From NCBI RefSeq assembly GCF_002750855.1, contig NZ_NWUC01000006.1:248001-312000 (forward strand): DNA of 64,000 nt, given 5' to 3'. Made by a program: the position numbers and the translations under genes. This document shows, in pieces, positions 8,230 through 17,207 of this stretch; position 1 is the first letter of the stretch; each line of letters opens with the position of its first letter. Source of the stretch: Neopararhizobium haloflavum. GTDB lineage: Bacteria; Pseudomonadota; Alphaproteobacteria; Rhizobiales; Rhizobiaceae. The notes under the pieces are model-generated. The model was not told the DNA's origin, made no database searches, and saw only the letters and a list, made by a program, of their open reading frames with translations.

Positions 8230-9468
8230 ATGGCCTGGCGCGCGATCATCCTTGCACTCGCAGTGCTTTGCTCGGCATGGAGTGCCGCAGCGCAGTCACG
8301 CGCCGATGTCGAGAGCCAGTTTTCCAACTGGCTGAGGGACGATCTCTGGCCGGCCGCGCGCCGCGCCGGCGTGTCGCAGCAGACGTTCAACGCGGCCTTT
8401 TCCGGCGTCAGGCTGGATTGGGACCTGCCCGACCTCGTGCCGCCCGGATCGGCGCCGCCGGCAACGCGACGCCAGTCGCAGGCAGAGTTTCGCTCCCCCG
8501 CCGCCTATTTTTCCGAATCGAGCTTGCAGAATCTCGCGGCAAGCGGTCGCGCTCTCGCCAGCCAGCACCGGGAGGCCATTGCCGCCATAGAGCGGCGTTA
8601 TGGCGTGCCCGGTCATTTCCTCATCGCCATCTGGGGTCGCGAGTCCGGGTTCGGCCGCGCCGACATTCCGCATTCGGCGATCGATGTGCTGGCCACGAAG
8701 GCGTTCATGTCGACCCGTCCCGAACTCTTCCAGGGCGAGCTTCTGGCCGCGCTCCAGATTCTCGAGCGCGGTGACATTACACCCGAGCGCATGAAGAGTT
8801 CCTGGGCCGGCGCCATGGGCCAGCCGCAATTCCTGCCGTCGAGCTATCTCAAATATGCCGTCGATTTCGATGGCGATGGCCGGCGCGACATCTGGCAATC
8901 GGTGCCGGATACATTGGCGTCGATCGCCAACTACCTCGCGCAGTCGGGTTGGCAGCGTGGGCGTGACTGGGGCTTCGAGGTGACGATACCGGGCAACGTC
9001 TCCTGCGCGCAGGAAGGGCCGGATCGCGCCCGGCCGATCGCCGAGTGGGTCGGGCTGGGCATAACCCGCGTCAGCGGCAGCGCCTTTCCCGAGCACGAAT
9101 TGCGCGGCGCTGGCATGATGCTCGTGCCGGCCGGCCGTCACGGGCCGGAATTCATCGTCACACCGAATTTCTATGTGTTCAAGCAGTACAACAACTCCGA
9201 CAACTATGCCCTCTTTATCGGCAATCTGGGAGATCGGATCGCCTATGGCTCCGGTGCGTTTCGAAAGGGCTGGGGCGATGTCGGCTCCATGCTTCGTTCG
9301 GACATCGCATCGATGCAGCAGCGGCTCGTCGCATCGGGCTACGATGTTGGTGGCGCCGATGGCCTGCCGGGCTACAAGACGCGGCGGTCGATCGGGGAAT
9401 GGCAGGCCCGCAATGGCCACGCGCCGACCTGCTTTCCCGACCGCGCTCTTTTGGGTGCGTTGCAATAA
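8230..9468 (+). CDS. lytic murein transglycosylase, MltB type
   Basis: A 412-aa exported peptidoglycan lyase. The signal peptide (residues 1-21, ending SAAAQ) is followed by an SLT_2-type catalytic domain with the presumed catalytic Glu at residue 138 (WGRESGFG) and the conserved GAMGQPQFLPSSY segment. A C-terminal peptidoglycan-binding domain ends the protein (LVASGYDVGGADGLPGYKTR). It cleaves the MurNAc-GlcNAc bond to 1,6-anhydro products. It is divergent from the SH3/DUF1236 gene across a 145-bp shared promoter region, and AAGGAGG precedes the ATG. Confidence 0.92.
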   Translation: MAWRAIILALAVLCSAWSAAAQSRADVESQFSNWLRDDLWPAARRAGVSQQTFNAAFSGVRLDWDLPDLVPPGSAPPATRRQSQAEFRSPAAYFSESSLQNLAASGRALASQHREAIAAIERRYGVPGHFLIAIWGRESGFGRADIPHSAIDVLATKAFMSTRPELFQGELLAALQILERGDITPERMKSSWAGAMGQPQFLPSSYLKYAVDFDGDGRRDIWQSVPDTLASIANYLAQSGWQRGRDWGFEVTIPGNVSCAQEGPDRARPIAEWVGLGITRVSGSAFPEHELRGAGMMLVPAGRHGPEFIVTPNFYVFKQYNNSDNYALFIGNLGDRIAYGSGAFRKGWGDVGSMLRSDIASMQQRLVASGYDVGGADGLPGYKTRRSIGEWQARNGHAPTCFPDRALLGALQ

Positions 9469-9499
9469 ACGCTTGCACCGAAAGCGGGAATTCGGTCCT

Positions 9500-10846
9500 A
9501 TGCCCCTGAAGCAGGTGAGGACCGCACGACGGATGGCAGCTGGAATGCACGGCGTCCAAGCGAAAGAAGCCGGTGATGTGACCGCGCGTGTGGATGCCGC
9601 ACGGGACGATCTGGTCGCGTTGACGCAGGATCTGATCCGCATCCCGACGCTCAACCCACCCGGTGATTGCTATCGGGACATCTGCGATTATCTCGCGGCG
9701 CGCCTGAAGCGCAGCGGCTTCGCCGTCGAACTGCTGCGCGCAGAGGGAACGCCCGGCGACAGCGACCGCTATCCACGCTGGAACGTGGTCGCCCGCCGCG
9801 AGGGTCGGCGCCCTGGACCCTGTGTGCATTTCAACTCCCACACCGATGTCGTCGAGACTGGAAAGGGATGGACGGTCGATCCCTTCGGCGGTGAGGAAAA
9901 GGACGGACGGATCTATGGCCGCGGTGCGTGCGACATGAAGGGTGGGCTCGCCGCCTCTATTGTCGCCGCCGAAGCCTTCATCGCCGCATGCCCTGATTAT
10001 CCCGGAGCGATCGAGATTTCCGGTACGGCCGATGAGGAGACCGGCGGGTATGGCGGCGTCTCATGGCTCGCGGAGAAGGGCTATTTTGACCCCGCCCGCG
10101 TGCAGCACGTCATCATTCCCGAACCGCTCAACAAGGATCGGATCTGTCTCGGGCATCGCGGCGTATGGTGGGCCGAAATCGAGACGCACGGGCGCATCGC
10201 GCATGGATCGATGCCTTTTCTCGGCGATTGCGCCGTCCGTCACATGGGCGCTGTCGTGCAGGAGATGGAAGCCTCGCTCTTCCCGGCGCTGGCAACACGC
10301 ACGACGGCGATGCCTGTCGTGCCCGACGGCGCGCGCCATTCCACAATGAACATCAATTCGTTTCACGGCGGCCAGGCCGAGCCGGAACCCGGCTACACCG
10401 GGTTTCCATCGGCATGCGTGCCCGATTCGGCTCGAATGATCGTCGATCGGCGATACCTGATCGAGGAGAATGCGGAAGATGTGCGCCAGGACGTCGTCGA
10501 CTTGTTGGAACGCGTGAAGGCGGCGCGTGCGGGGTTTTCCTATGATCTGCGCGAGCTCTGGCAGGTCAGCCCGACGATGACCGATCGGGATGCGCCGGTG
10601 GTGCGCTCCGTCGCTCGTGCGATCGAAGCGGTCTTCGATCGGCCTGCAAGCTACGTCGTGTCGCCCGGCACCTATGACCAGAAGCATATCGATCGCATCG
10701 GGCGGCTGAAGGATTGCATCGCCTACGGCCCGGGCATTCTAGATCTGGCGCACCAGCCGGATGAGTATGTCGGCATCGACGACATGATGGAAAGCGCCAA
10801 GGTCATGGCACTCGCACTCTGCGATCTGCTGAAGCCGGCGGAGTAG
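9500..10846 (+). CDS. ArgE/DapE family M20 deacylase
   Basis: A zinc-dependent M20 hydrolase of the acetylornithine deacetylase / succinyl-DAP desuccinylase type. Metal ligands and catalytic residues are visible: HTD in FNSHTDVV, GRGACDMKGG, the EE pair in TADEETGGYGG, and a C-terminal His (LAHQPDEYVG). The start is uncertain: ATG 9500, 9533 and 9545 are all in frame, and homologues begin a few residues before VDAARDDLVALTQDLIRIP, so 9545 is also plausible. It lies 55 bp upstream of a peptide-type ABC binding protein on the same strand, which suggests that imported N-acyl amino acids or small peptides are its substrates. Confidence 0.88.
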   Translation: MPLKQVRTARRMAAGMHGVQAKEAGDVTARVDAARDDLVALTQDLIRIPTLNPPGDCYRDICDYLAARLKRSGFAVELLRAEGTPGDSDRYPRWNVVARREGRRPGPCVHFNSHTDVVETGKGWTVDPFGGEEKDGRIYGRGACDMKGGLAASIVAAEAFIAACPDYPGAIEISGTADEETGGYGGVSWLAEKGYFDPARVQHVIIPEPLNKDRICLGHRGVWWAEIETHGRIAHGSMPFLGDCAVRHMGAVVQEMEASLFPALATRTTAMPVVPDGARHSTMNINSFHGGQAEPEPGYTGFPSACVPDSARMIVDRRYLIEENAEDVRQDVVDLLERVKAARAGFSYDLRELWQVSPTMTDRDAPVVRSVARAIEAVFDRPASYVVSPGTYDQKHIDRIGRLKDCIAYGPGILDLAHQPDEYVGIDDMMESAKVMALALCDLLKPAE

Positions 10847-10901
10847 AACCTGGATCGGGCCGGCCGCGGGGCACGGCCGCACATTGGAGGAGGACTGGAA
10901 C

Positions 10902-12377
10902 GTGAAGGCCTTGTTGAAGCTGGTGGCTCTCGCCGTCGCCATGAACCCGCTGACCGCGCTTGCGCAGCAAACCGGTGCCACGATCGGCATGCAGCTCGAG
11001 CCACCGAACCTCGACCCCACCGCCGGCGCCGCGGCGGCGATCGACGAAGTCGTCTACGCCAATCTCTTCGAGGGGCTGACGCGGTTCACCGCCGATGGCA
11101 GCGTCGCGCCTGCCCTCGCGCGCGACTGGGAGATATCCGAGGATGGGCTGACCTACACCTTTACCCTTGCCGAGGACGTGACGTTCCATGACGGCTCGAT
11201 CTTCGATGCCGACGACGTCAAGTTCTCGCTCGATCGCGCTCGCGCCGATGACTCGATCAACGCGCAAAAGGTGCTGTTCGCGGACATCGAGTCGGTCGAG
11301 GTCGTCGACCCGCAGACCGTCGAGGTGACCTTGTCGCGCCCCAACGGGTCCTTCCTCTTCAATATGGCCTGGGGCGACGCGGTGATCGTCGCGGAAGAAA
11401 CGGCGGGCGATAACGCGACCAATCCCGTGGGAACCGGGCCCTTCGCCTTTGCCGACTGGGTGCGCGGCGACAGCGTGACCCTCGCGCGCTATGACGGTTA
11501 TTGGGGCGAGGCGCCGAAGCTGGATACCGTCACCTTCAAGTTCATTTCCGATCCGACCGCTGCATTCGCCGCCATGATGGCCGAGGACATCGATGCGTTC
11601 CCCAACTTCCCGGCGCCGGAAAACCTGCAGCAGTTCGAAGCCGACCCGCGCTTCTCGGTCATCGTCGGCTCGACGGAAGGCGAAACGGTTCTCGGGATCA
11701 ACAACGCAAAACCGCCATTCGACGACGTGAAGGTGCGCGAGGCGATTGCCCACGCCATCGATCGGCAGGCGATCATTGACGGCGCGATGTTCGGCTACGG
11801 CACGCCGATCGGCACCCATTTCGCGCCTCACAATCCGGCCTATGTCGATCTGACGGAGACATCGGCCCACGATCCCGAGCGCGCCCGCGCTCTGCTTGAG
11901 GAAGCTGGCCACGGCGAGGGATTTCAGACCACGCTCAAACTGCCGCCGCCCGCCTATGCCCGGCGAGGCGGGGAGATTCTCGCCTCTCAACTGCGCGAAG
12001 TCGGCATTGAGGCCGAGATCATCAATCTGGAATGGGCGCAGTGGCTCGAAGAGGTGTTCACCAATGGTGACTTCGATCTGACCATCGTCTCCCATACCGA
12101 ACCGTTGGACATCAACATCTACGCGCGGCCCGACTACTACTTCCACTATGACGATGCCGATTTCCAGGCGCTGATGACCAGTCTCGACCAGACGGCCGAC
12201 GATGGCGAGCGGGCCGAAATCCTCAAGCAGGCACAGGAGAAGATCGCGAGCGACTACGTCAATGGCTACCTGTTCCAGCTTGCCAAGACGGGTGTCGCCA
12301 ATGCCAGGCTCAAGGGTCTTTGGGAAAATGCACCGACACAAGCCAACGACATGACGGCCGTCTATTGGGAAGAATAA
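10902..12377 (+). CDS. peptide-type ABC transporter substrate-binding protein (family 5)
   Basis: A periplasmic solute-binding protein of the dipeptide/oligopeptide/nickel family (SBP_bac_5), about 491 aa. The signal peptide ends near ALAQQ. Typical family segments are present (LEPPNLDPTAG, YANLFEGLT, VKFSLDRARADDS, NPVGTGPFAF). The start is GTG 10902, fixed by GGAGGAGGACT ending 6-7 bases upstream and by the signal peptide; TTG 10884 would place the ribosome site inside the gene. It heads an operon with two permeases and a fused ATPase. Confidence 0.92.
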   Translation: MKALLKLVALAVAMNPLTALAQQTGATIGMQLEPPNLDPTAGAAAAIDEVVYANLFEGLTRFTADGSVAPALARDWEISEDGLTYTFTLAEDVTFHDGSIFDADDVKFSLDRARADDSINAQKVLFADIESVEVVDPQTVEVTLSRPNGSFLFNMAWGDAVIVAEETAGDNATNPVGTGPFAFADWVRGDSVTLARYDGYWGEAPKLDTVTFKFISDPTAAFAAMMAEDIDAFPNFPAPENLQQFEADPRFSVIVGSTEGETVLGINNAKPPFDDVKVREAIAHAIDRQAIIDGAMFGYGTPIGTHFAPHNPAYVDLTETSAHDPERARALLEEAGHGEGFQTTLKLPPPAYARRGGEILASQLREVGIEAEIINLEWAQWLEEVFTNGDFDLTIVSHTEPLDINIYARPDYYFHYDDADFQALMTSLDQTADDGERAEILKQAQEKIASDYVNGYLFQLAKTGVANARLKGLWENAPTQANDMTAVYWEE

Positions 12378-12388
12378 CGGGAAAGGGC

Positions 12389-12425
12389 GCGGCCGCAACG
12401 GGATGCTGATTTCCGTTTCGGCCGC
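12389..12425 (+). other. intercistronic stem-loop between binding protein and permeases
   Basis: A 13-bp stem with one mismatch (12389-12401 with 12413-12425; GCGGCCG...CGGCCGC ends) and an 11-base loop, with no T tract. Such hairpins 3' of binding-protein genes usually protect the upstream mRNA and give more binding protein than permease. Confidence 0.6.
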
Positions 12426-12440
12426 CGTTCGGCCTTCGCG

Positions 12441-13388
12441 ATGCTGACCTATCTGTTGCAGCGCCTTGCTTCGCTTGTCCTGACGCTCGCAGCGGCGACA
12501 ATCGTCATTTTTGTCATGATCGAAATGGTTCCGGGTGATCCGGCAGCCTTCATGATGGGCATGAACGCCGATCCGGAGGCTGTGGGAGCCCTGCGCGATC
12601 AGCTTGGCCTCGATCAGCCCGCCGCCGTGCGGTACCTCGACTGGGTGAAAGGGCTTGTCGCCGGCGATTTCGGGGTGTCCTACACCTACAAGGTTCCGGT
12701 CTTTGAGCTCATCGCCGATCGCATCGGCATTTCGCTGCCTCTAACGCTCTATGCGCTGGTGCTGTCGACGCTGATCGCGATCCCCGCGGGCGTGTTCGCC
12801 GCCTCTCGTCGCAATGGTGCGGCCGACGTCTCGGTCATGGGCGTCACGCAGCTCGGTATTGCGATCCCGAACTTCTGGTTCGCGATGCTGCTGGTCTTCG
12901 TCTTCGCCATCACGCTCCGCTGGTTCTCGGCCGGCGGATTTCCTGGCTGGGACGCAGGCTTCCTGCCGGCGATGAAGGCGCTGACACTGCCCGCGATCGC
13001 GCTTGCCCTGCCCCAGGCTTCCATCCTCGCGCGTGTCATGCGGTCGGCCCTGATCGACACGATGGGCGAGGACTATGTCCGCACCGCCCGTGCCAAGGGC
13101 CTCACGGCGCGCCAGGCGCTCTGGCGCCACGCCCTGCGCAACGCGTTGATCCCGGTCCTGACCATCATCGGCCTTCAGTTCTCGTTCCTGCTGGCCGGCG
13201 CGATCATCATTGAAAACGTCTTCTTCCTTCCAGGACTCGGCCGTCTCGTGTTCCAGGCGATCACCCAGCGCGACCTGATCGTGGTCAAGAGCGTGGTGAT
13301 CCTTCTCGTCTTCGCGGTGACGGTCGTGACCTTCCTGGTCGATATGGCCTACGCCGCCGTGGATCCGCGCCTGAGAAGAGGTGGATGA
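12441..13388 (+). CDS. ABC transporter permease, DppB type
   Basis: A 315-aa inner-membrane permease. It begins MLTYLLQRLASLVLTL and carries the family N-terminal pattern (MVPGDPAAFMMG...LGLDQPAAVRYLDWV) and the cytoplasmic EAA loop (ARVMRSALIDTMGEDYVRTARAKGL in part). About six membrane segments. It forms the channel together with the DppC-type partner, whose start overlaps its stop (ATGA). Confidence 0.92.
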   Translation: MLTYLLQRLASLVLTLAAATIVIFVMIEMVPGDPAAFMMGMNADPEAVGALRDQLGLDQPAAVRYLDWVKGLVAGDFGVSYTYKVPVFELIADRIGISLPLTLYALVLSTLIAIPAGVFAASRRNGAADVSVMGVTQLGIAIPNFWFAMLLVFVFAITLRWFSAGGFPGWDAGFLPAMKALTLPAIALALPQASILARVMRSALIDTMGEDYVRTARAKGLTARQALWRHALRNALIPVLTIIGLQFSFLLAGAIIIENVFFLPGLGRLVFQAITQRDLIVVKSVVILLVFAVTVVTFLVDMAYAAVDPRLRRGG

Positions 13389-14251
13389 TGGACCGGACGC
13401 GCGATGAAAGACGCCGCTGGGGCGCCGCACGCACGACACGGAGCTTCCTTGTCGGCGGCGCGCTGACACTCACCTTCCTTTCCGCTGCGCTTCTTTCGCT
13501 GGTCTGGAGGCCCTATGACGTCACCCGCCTCGATGTCGCCTCGCGGCTGCTGGCACCTTCGGCCGACCATTGGCTCGGCACCGACCAGTACGGCCGCGAT
13601 CTCCTTGCCATGGTGATGGTCGGCGCACGCACCTCGATCGCCGTCGCGCTGATTGCCGTCGGCGTCGGCGTTCTTTTCGGTGTGCCGCTCGGACTTTCGG
13701 CGGCGGCGCGGCGCGGCGGCTGGCTCGATGAGTTCATCATGCGCGGCAATGATCTGATCTTTGCCTTTCCAGCCTTGCTGCTGGCGATCATGATCACCGC
13801 CGTCTTCGGTCCGGGGGCGGTCAATGCGATCATCGCGATCGGTATCTTCAACATTCCCGTCTTCGCGCGGCTGTCGCGCGGTGGCGCGCTGTCTCTCTGG
13901 ACGCGCGACTTCGTCCTTGCCGCGCGGGTCGCCGGCAAGGGGCCGGCGCGCATTTCCGCAGAGCATATCCTTCCCAACATCATGAATCTTCTGATCGTGC
14001 AGGCGACCATTCAGTTCTCGCTTGGCATCCTGGCCGAAGCGGGACTCTCCTATATCGGCCTCGGCGCCCAGCCGCCCCTGCCGAGTTGGGGGCGCATGCT
14101 GGCCGAAGCGCAAACGATGATATCGCTCGCCCCGCATCTGGCGCTCGTGCCCGGCCTTGCCATCGTACTCACCGTGCTCGGGCTCAATCTGATGGGCGAC
14201 GGTCTGCGGGACATGCTCGATCCACGCCTTCGCCGCGAGCGCCGGGCATGA
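13385..14251 (+). CDS. ABC transporter permease, DppC type
   Basis: A 288-aa second channel subunit. Signs are HWLGTDQYGRDLLAMVMVGAR near the first third, the EAA loop FVLAARVAGKGPARISAEHILPN (split here for length) and the terminal GDGLRDMLDPRLR. Its ATG overlaps the stop of the DppB-type gene and its own stop overlaps the ATPase start, so the three genes are translationally coupled. Confidence 0.92.
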   Translation: MMDRTRDERRRWGAARTTRSFLVGGALTLTFLSAALLSLVWRPYDVTRLDVASRLLAPSADHWLGTDQYGRDLLAMVMVGARTSIAVALIAVGVGVLFGVPLGLSAAARRGGWLDEFIMRGNDLIFAFPALLLAIMITAVFGPGAVNAIIAIGIFNIPVFARLSRGGALSLWTRDFVLAARVAGKGPARISAEHILPNIMNLLIVQATIQFSLGILAEAGLSYIGLGAQPPLPSWGRMLAEAQTMISLAPHLALVPGLAIVLTVLGLNLMGDGLRDMLDPRLRRERRA

Positions 14252-15873
14252 GCGCATCGCTTTCCCTTAGCGCCGTGTCGCTGTCGATCCAGGGACAGCC
14301 GATCCTCGATCACGTCGATCTTGAACTCAAGAAGGGCGAAGTCCTGGGCCTTGTCGGCGAATCCGGTTCCGGAAAATCGATGACTGCCCTCGCCGCCATG
14401 CAATTGTTGCCGCAGGGCGCTTCGCTGACCGGCGTGATCGAACTCGATGGCCAGGACCTGACCGATCTCGACGAGGCGGCGTTGTGCCGCCTTCGGGGCG
14501 GCGCCATCGGCATGATCTTTCAGGAGCCGATGACCGCCCTGAACCCGCTGCAAACGATCGGCCATCAGGTCGCCGAGACGATCCGCATACATCGCGGCGT
14601 CAGCCGACACCAGTCTGCGAGGCTGGCACGCGAGGTGCTCAATCGTGTCGGGTTACCGGAAGCGCATTTCGCGCTCGATCGCTATCCGCACGATCTGTCC
14701 GGCGGACAGCGCCAGCGCGTGGTGATTGCCATCGCCATCGCCTGCCGGCCCAAGGTCCTCATCGCCGATGAGCCGACGACGGCGCTCGATGTCACGACCC
14801 AGGCGGAAATTCTCGCGCTGCTCAAGCATCTGGTCGCCGAGGAACAGATGGGCCTGCTGCTGATCACGCACGACCTCGCCGTTGTCGCTGACATGGCGGA
14901 CCGGATCGCCATCATGAAGGATGGCCGCATTGTCGAGGCGGGTGAAACGGTCGCGCTCTTCGACACGATGCGCCATCCCTATACCCGTCGCCTGTTCGAA
15001 GCCTCCAGGCACGTCCCGCGCGGTGAGCGCCGGCGCGCCGAGGGGGAGCCGTTGCTGGAGGCTGAAGGGATCGTGCGCGACTACCGCTTGCCGCGCCGCG
15101 CCTTCTGGCATCCGCGCCGCACGCACCGCGCGGTCGACCATGTCTCCTTCACGCTGCGCCGCGGCGAGAATGTCGGTCTGGTCGGGGAATCGGGCTGCGG
15201 AAAGTCGACCCTCGCGCGGGCCGTGCTCGGCCTGGAATCGCTACAGGAGGGACGGATCACGCTTCTGGGTTCGCCCTTTGCGGGTCGGGATATCCTCCCT
15301 GAACCGGCAGCCCGTCGCGACGTCCAGGTCGTGTTCCAGGATCCCTATGGCTCGTTCAATCCGCGGCACCGGGTGGAGCGACTCATCGCCGAGCCGTTTC
15401 ACCTGCTCGATCGCCCGCCACACGGCGCCGTCCGCCGTGCGCGGATCGAGCGTGCGCTCGGTGAGGTCGGCTTGGCGCCGGCCGATGCCAGCAAATACAT
15501 TCACGAATTCTCGGGCGGCCAGCGCCAGCGCCTCGCCATCGCCCGGGCGCTGATCATCGAACCTGCCTTGATCATTCTCGACGAGGCGGTGTCGGCGCTC
15601 GACGTTTCGATCCGTGCGCAGATCCTCGATCTGCTCGCCGATCTGTCGGAGCGTCTTGGCGTGACGTATCTGTTCATCTCGCACGATCTGTCAGTCGTGC
15701 GCGCGATCACCGATCGCGTCATGGTGATGAAGGATGGGTCCATCGTGGAGGAGGGCGAGACCGACGAGGTCTTCGCCCGCCCGCAGCATGCCTATACGCA
15801 GCGGCTCCTGGCTGCGACGCCGCTCATCGACGATGCGCTTGCCCGCCGACGCGACCGCACCCTCAGCCGATGA
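14248..15873 (+). CDS. fused dipeptide-type ABC ATPase (DppD-DppF in one chain)
   Basis: A 541-aa protein with two complete ABC ATPase domains. Domain 1: Walker A GESGSGKS (about residue 37), signature [11 protein letters not shown], Walker [13 protein letters not shown]. Domain 2: Walker A GESGCGKS (about 315), signature [11 protein letters not shown], Walker [13 protein letters not shown]. It powers the permease pair encoded just upstream and starts within their stop codon (ATGA at 14248). The single-gene fusion replaces separate dppD and dppF, a known arrangement in Rhizobiales. Its last 11 bp overlap the convergent rlpA-like gene. Confidence 0.93.
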   Translation: MSASLSLSAVSLSIQGQPILDHVDLELKKGEVLGLVGESGSGKSMTALAAMQLLPQGASLTGVIELDGQDLTDLDEAALCRLRGGAIGMIFQEPMTALNPLQTIGHQVAETIRIHRGVSRHQSARLAREVLNRVGLPEAHFALDRYPHDLSGGQRQRVVIAIAIACRPKVLIADEPTTALDVTTQAEILALLKHLVAEEQMGLLLITHDLAVVADMADRIAIMKDGRIVEAGETVALFDTMRHPYTRRLFEASRHVPRGERRRAEGEPLLEAEGIVRDYRLPRRAFWHPRRTHRAVDHVSFTLRRGENVGLVGESGCGKSTLARAVLGLESLQEGRITLLGSPFAGRDILPEPAARRDVQVVFQDPYGSFNPRHRVERLIAEPFHLLDRPPHGAVRRARIERALGEVGLAPADASKYIHEFSGGQRQRLAIARALIIEPALIILDEAVSALDVSIRAQILDLLADLSERLGVTYLFISHDLSVVRAITDRVMVMKDGSIVEEGETDEVFARPQHAYTQRLLAATPLIDDALARRRDRTLSR

Positions 15874-16228
15874 TCTGGTAGCAGATGCTGGTCACGCCGG
15901 CATTGATGAAGCCGAGTTCGTTAGCAGCAGCCTTGGAAAGATCGATAAGCCGATTATGGATGAACGGTCCACGGTCGTTGATCCGCACCACGACCTCGCG
16001 GCCGTTGTTCTGGTTGATCACCTTGACCTTCGTGCCGAAATCGAGATGCCGGTGTGCGGCGGTCAGCTTGGCAGGATCCATCTGTTCGCCCGAAGCGGTC
16101 ATCGACGTGAGCGCATACCAGGAGGCGCGCCCGCATTGCTCCTGAGCCTGCGCTTCCTTGACCGGTGCGGATCCCCAGGCGATGGCCGCCAGGACGACGG
16201 CCGCGGCTGAAACTTTCGTTAAATTCAT
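15863..16228 (-). CDS. RlpA-like septal ring lytic transglycosylase domain protein
   Basis: A 121-aa exported double-psi beta-barrel protein. Signal peptide MNLTKVSAAAVVLAAIAWG... ends near AQAQ. The RlpA signature is complete: GRASWYALT...TASGEQMD...LTAAHRHLDFGTKV...VVVRINDRGPF...IDLSKAAA. It is short, with no SPOR domain, as in many rhizobial RlpA-like proteins. The start at 16228 is set by the signal peptide; the frame is open to 16303. The 3' end overlaps the ABC ATPase gene tail to tail by 11 bp. Confidence 0.88.
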   Translation of the reverse strand: MNLTKVSAAAVVLAAIAWGSAPVKEAQAQEQCGRASWYALTSMTASGEQMDPAKLTAAHRHLDFGTKVKVINQNNGREVVVRINDRGPFIHNRLIDLSKAAANELGFINAGVTSICYQIIG

Positions 16229-16305
16229 TCGAAACACCCCGTTAACCCTTGCGTCGAAACGGGCAAATGGGGCGAGAACCGGGCACGGCCGGTCACGGGT
16301 CATTT

Positions 16306-16340
16306 CGAAAAATTACTGCGCCGGCAAAAGGTTAGCCGGC
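16306..16340 (-). terminator. candidate terminator of the GST-queG-epimerase operon
   Basis: Stem GCCGGC/GCCGGC (16335-16340 with 16320-16325) with a 9-base loop. On the minus strand it is followed by GCAGTAATTTTTCG, with the T5 run 7 bases after the stem. The hairpin begins in the last codons of the epimerase gene. Confidence 0.5.
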
Positions 16341-17207
16341 CCAGTTGTTGTCGTTCCAGAGCTGGGAAAGGGCGGCGCGATAGTCGCTGTAGCGAAAGCT
16401 GTAGCCTGCCGCCTTCAGCTTGCCGTTCGCCACACGCTTGTTTTCGCTATAAAAACTGCGAGCCATCTGTGACAACTGCGCGGCGGAAAAATCGATCTCC
16501 GCCGGTGGTGCCACACCCATGAGGTCGGCCGCATAGCTCACGACATCCTGCGGTGGCGCAGGCTGATCGTCGGTAACGTTAAACGTTCCGGAAAGTTCCC
16601 GCTCTTTCAAAAAAAGTGCAGCCGCGGCGATATCGGCGACATGGATGCGGTTGAACACCTGTCCGGGCTTGATCAGTCGCTTGGCCTTGCCGTCACGCAG
16701 GTTGATGAACGCATTGCGGCCCGGACCGTAGATGCCGGAAAGCCGCATGATCGCCACCGGGACATCCGCGCTGCGTCCCGCATCGATCCAAGCCGTCTCG
16801 GCGGCGATCCGCATGATCGAGCGATCCGATACCGGATGACAGGACGTATCCTCGTCGACCCAGCCGCCTTCATGGTCGCCATAGACGCCGACAGTCGAAA
16901 GGTAGGCGGCCCATCGCAGGTTGGGAAGATGCGCCTTGAGATCATTGCCGATCAGCCCGAGGAAATGATCGCCGGCCGCATCGGGCGCAATCGACTGGAT
17001 CAGATGAGTGGCCTCGCGCATCGCCGCGATGAGTTCATCCGAGAGCGTCAGTCCGTCAAAGAGCATGGCATTGGTGATGCCGCGCGCCTTCAGCCGCGCC
17101 AGTCCTTCCGTCGTGCGCGTGGTGCCGCCGACCCAGTCATCGGTCGCCTGCCTGGCGATTGCCTGGCCGGAGTAGCCGGCGCCCAATATCAGCATGCGTG
17201 TGGTCAT
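16332..17207 (-). CDS. NAD-dependent epimerase/SDR-like protein (YeeZ type)
   Basis: About 291 aa, an atypical SDR with an N-terminal Rossmann motif LILGAGYSGQAIA, an STVGVYGD segment, and RLSGIYGPGRN as in sugar epimerases. The substrate is unknown. ATG 17207 overlaps the queG stop by one base (TGATG), so the start is clear and the gene is coupled to queG. It is the last gene of the GST-queG-epimerase operon, an order found in other Rhizobiales. Confidence 0.85.
   Translation of the reverse strand: MTTRMLILGAGYSGQAIARQATDDWVGGTTRTTEGLARLKARGITNAMLFDGLTLSDELIAAMREATHLIQSIAPDAAGDHFLGLIGNDLKAHLPNLRWAAYLSTVGVYGDHEGGWVDEDTSCHPVSDRSIMRIAAETAWIDAGRSADVPVAIMRLSGIYGPGRNAFINLRDGKAKRLIKPGQVFNRIHVADIAAAALFLKERELSGTFNVTDDQPAPPQDVVSYAADLMGVAPPAEIDFSAAQLSQMARSFYSENKRVANGKLKAAGYSFRYSDYRAALSQLWNDNNWAG

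Noticed and set aside
10803-12398. 531-codon minus-strand open frame opposite the binding-protein gene
   Set aside because: Shadow of a GC-rich gene; no start signal or domain.
15863-15873. Tail-to-tail overlap of ABC ATPase and rlpA-like genes as a regulatory antisense element
   Set aside because: Short convergent overlaps (also at 32488-32500 and 58231-58237) are common in compact genomes and need no special function.
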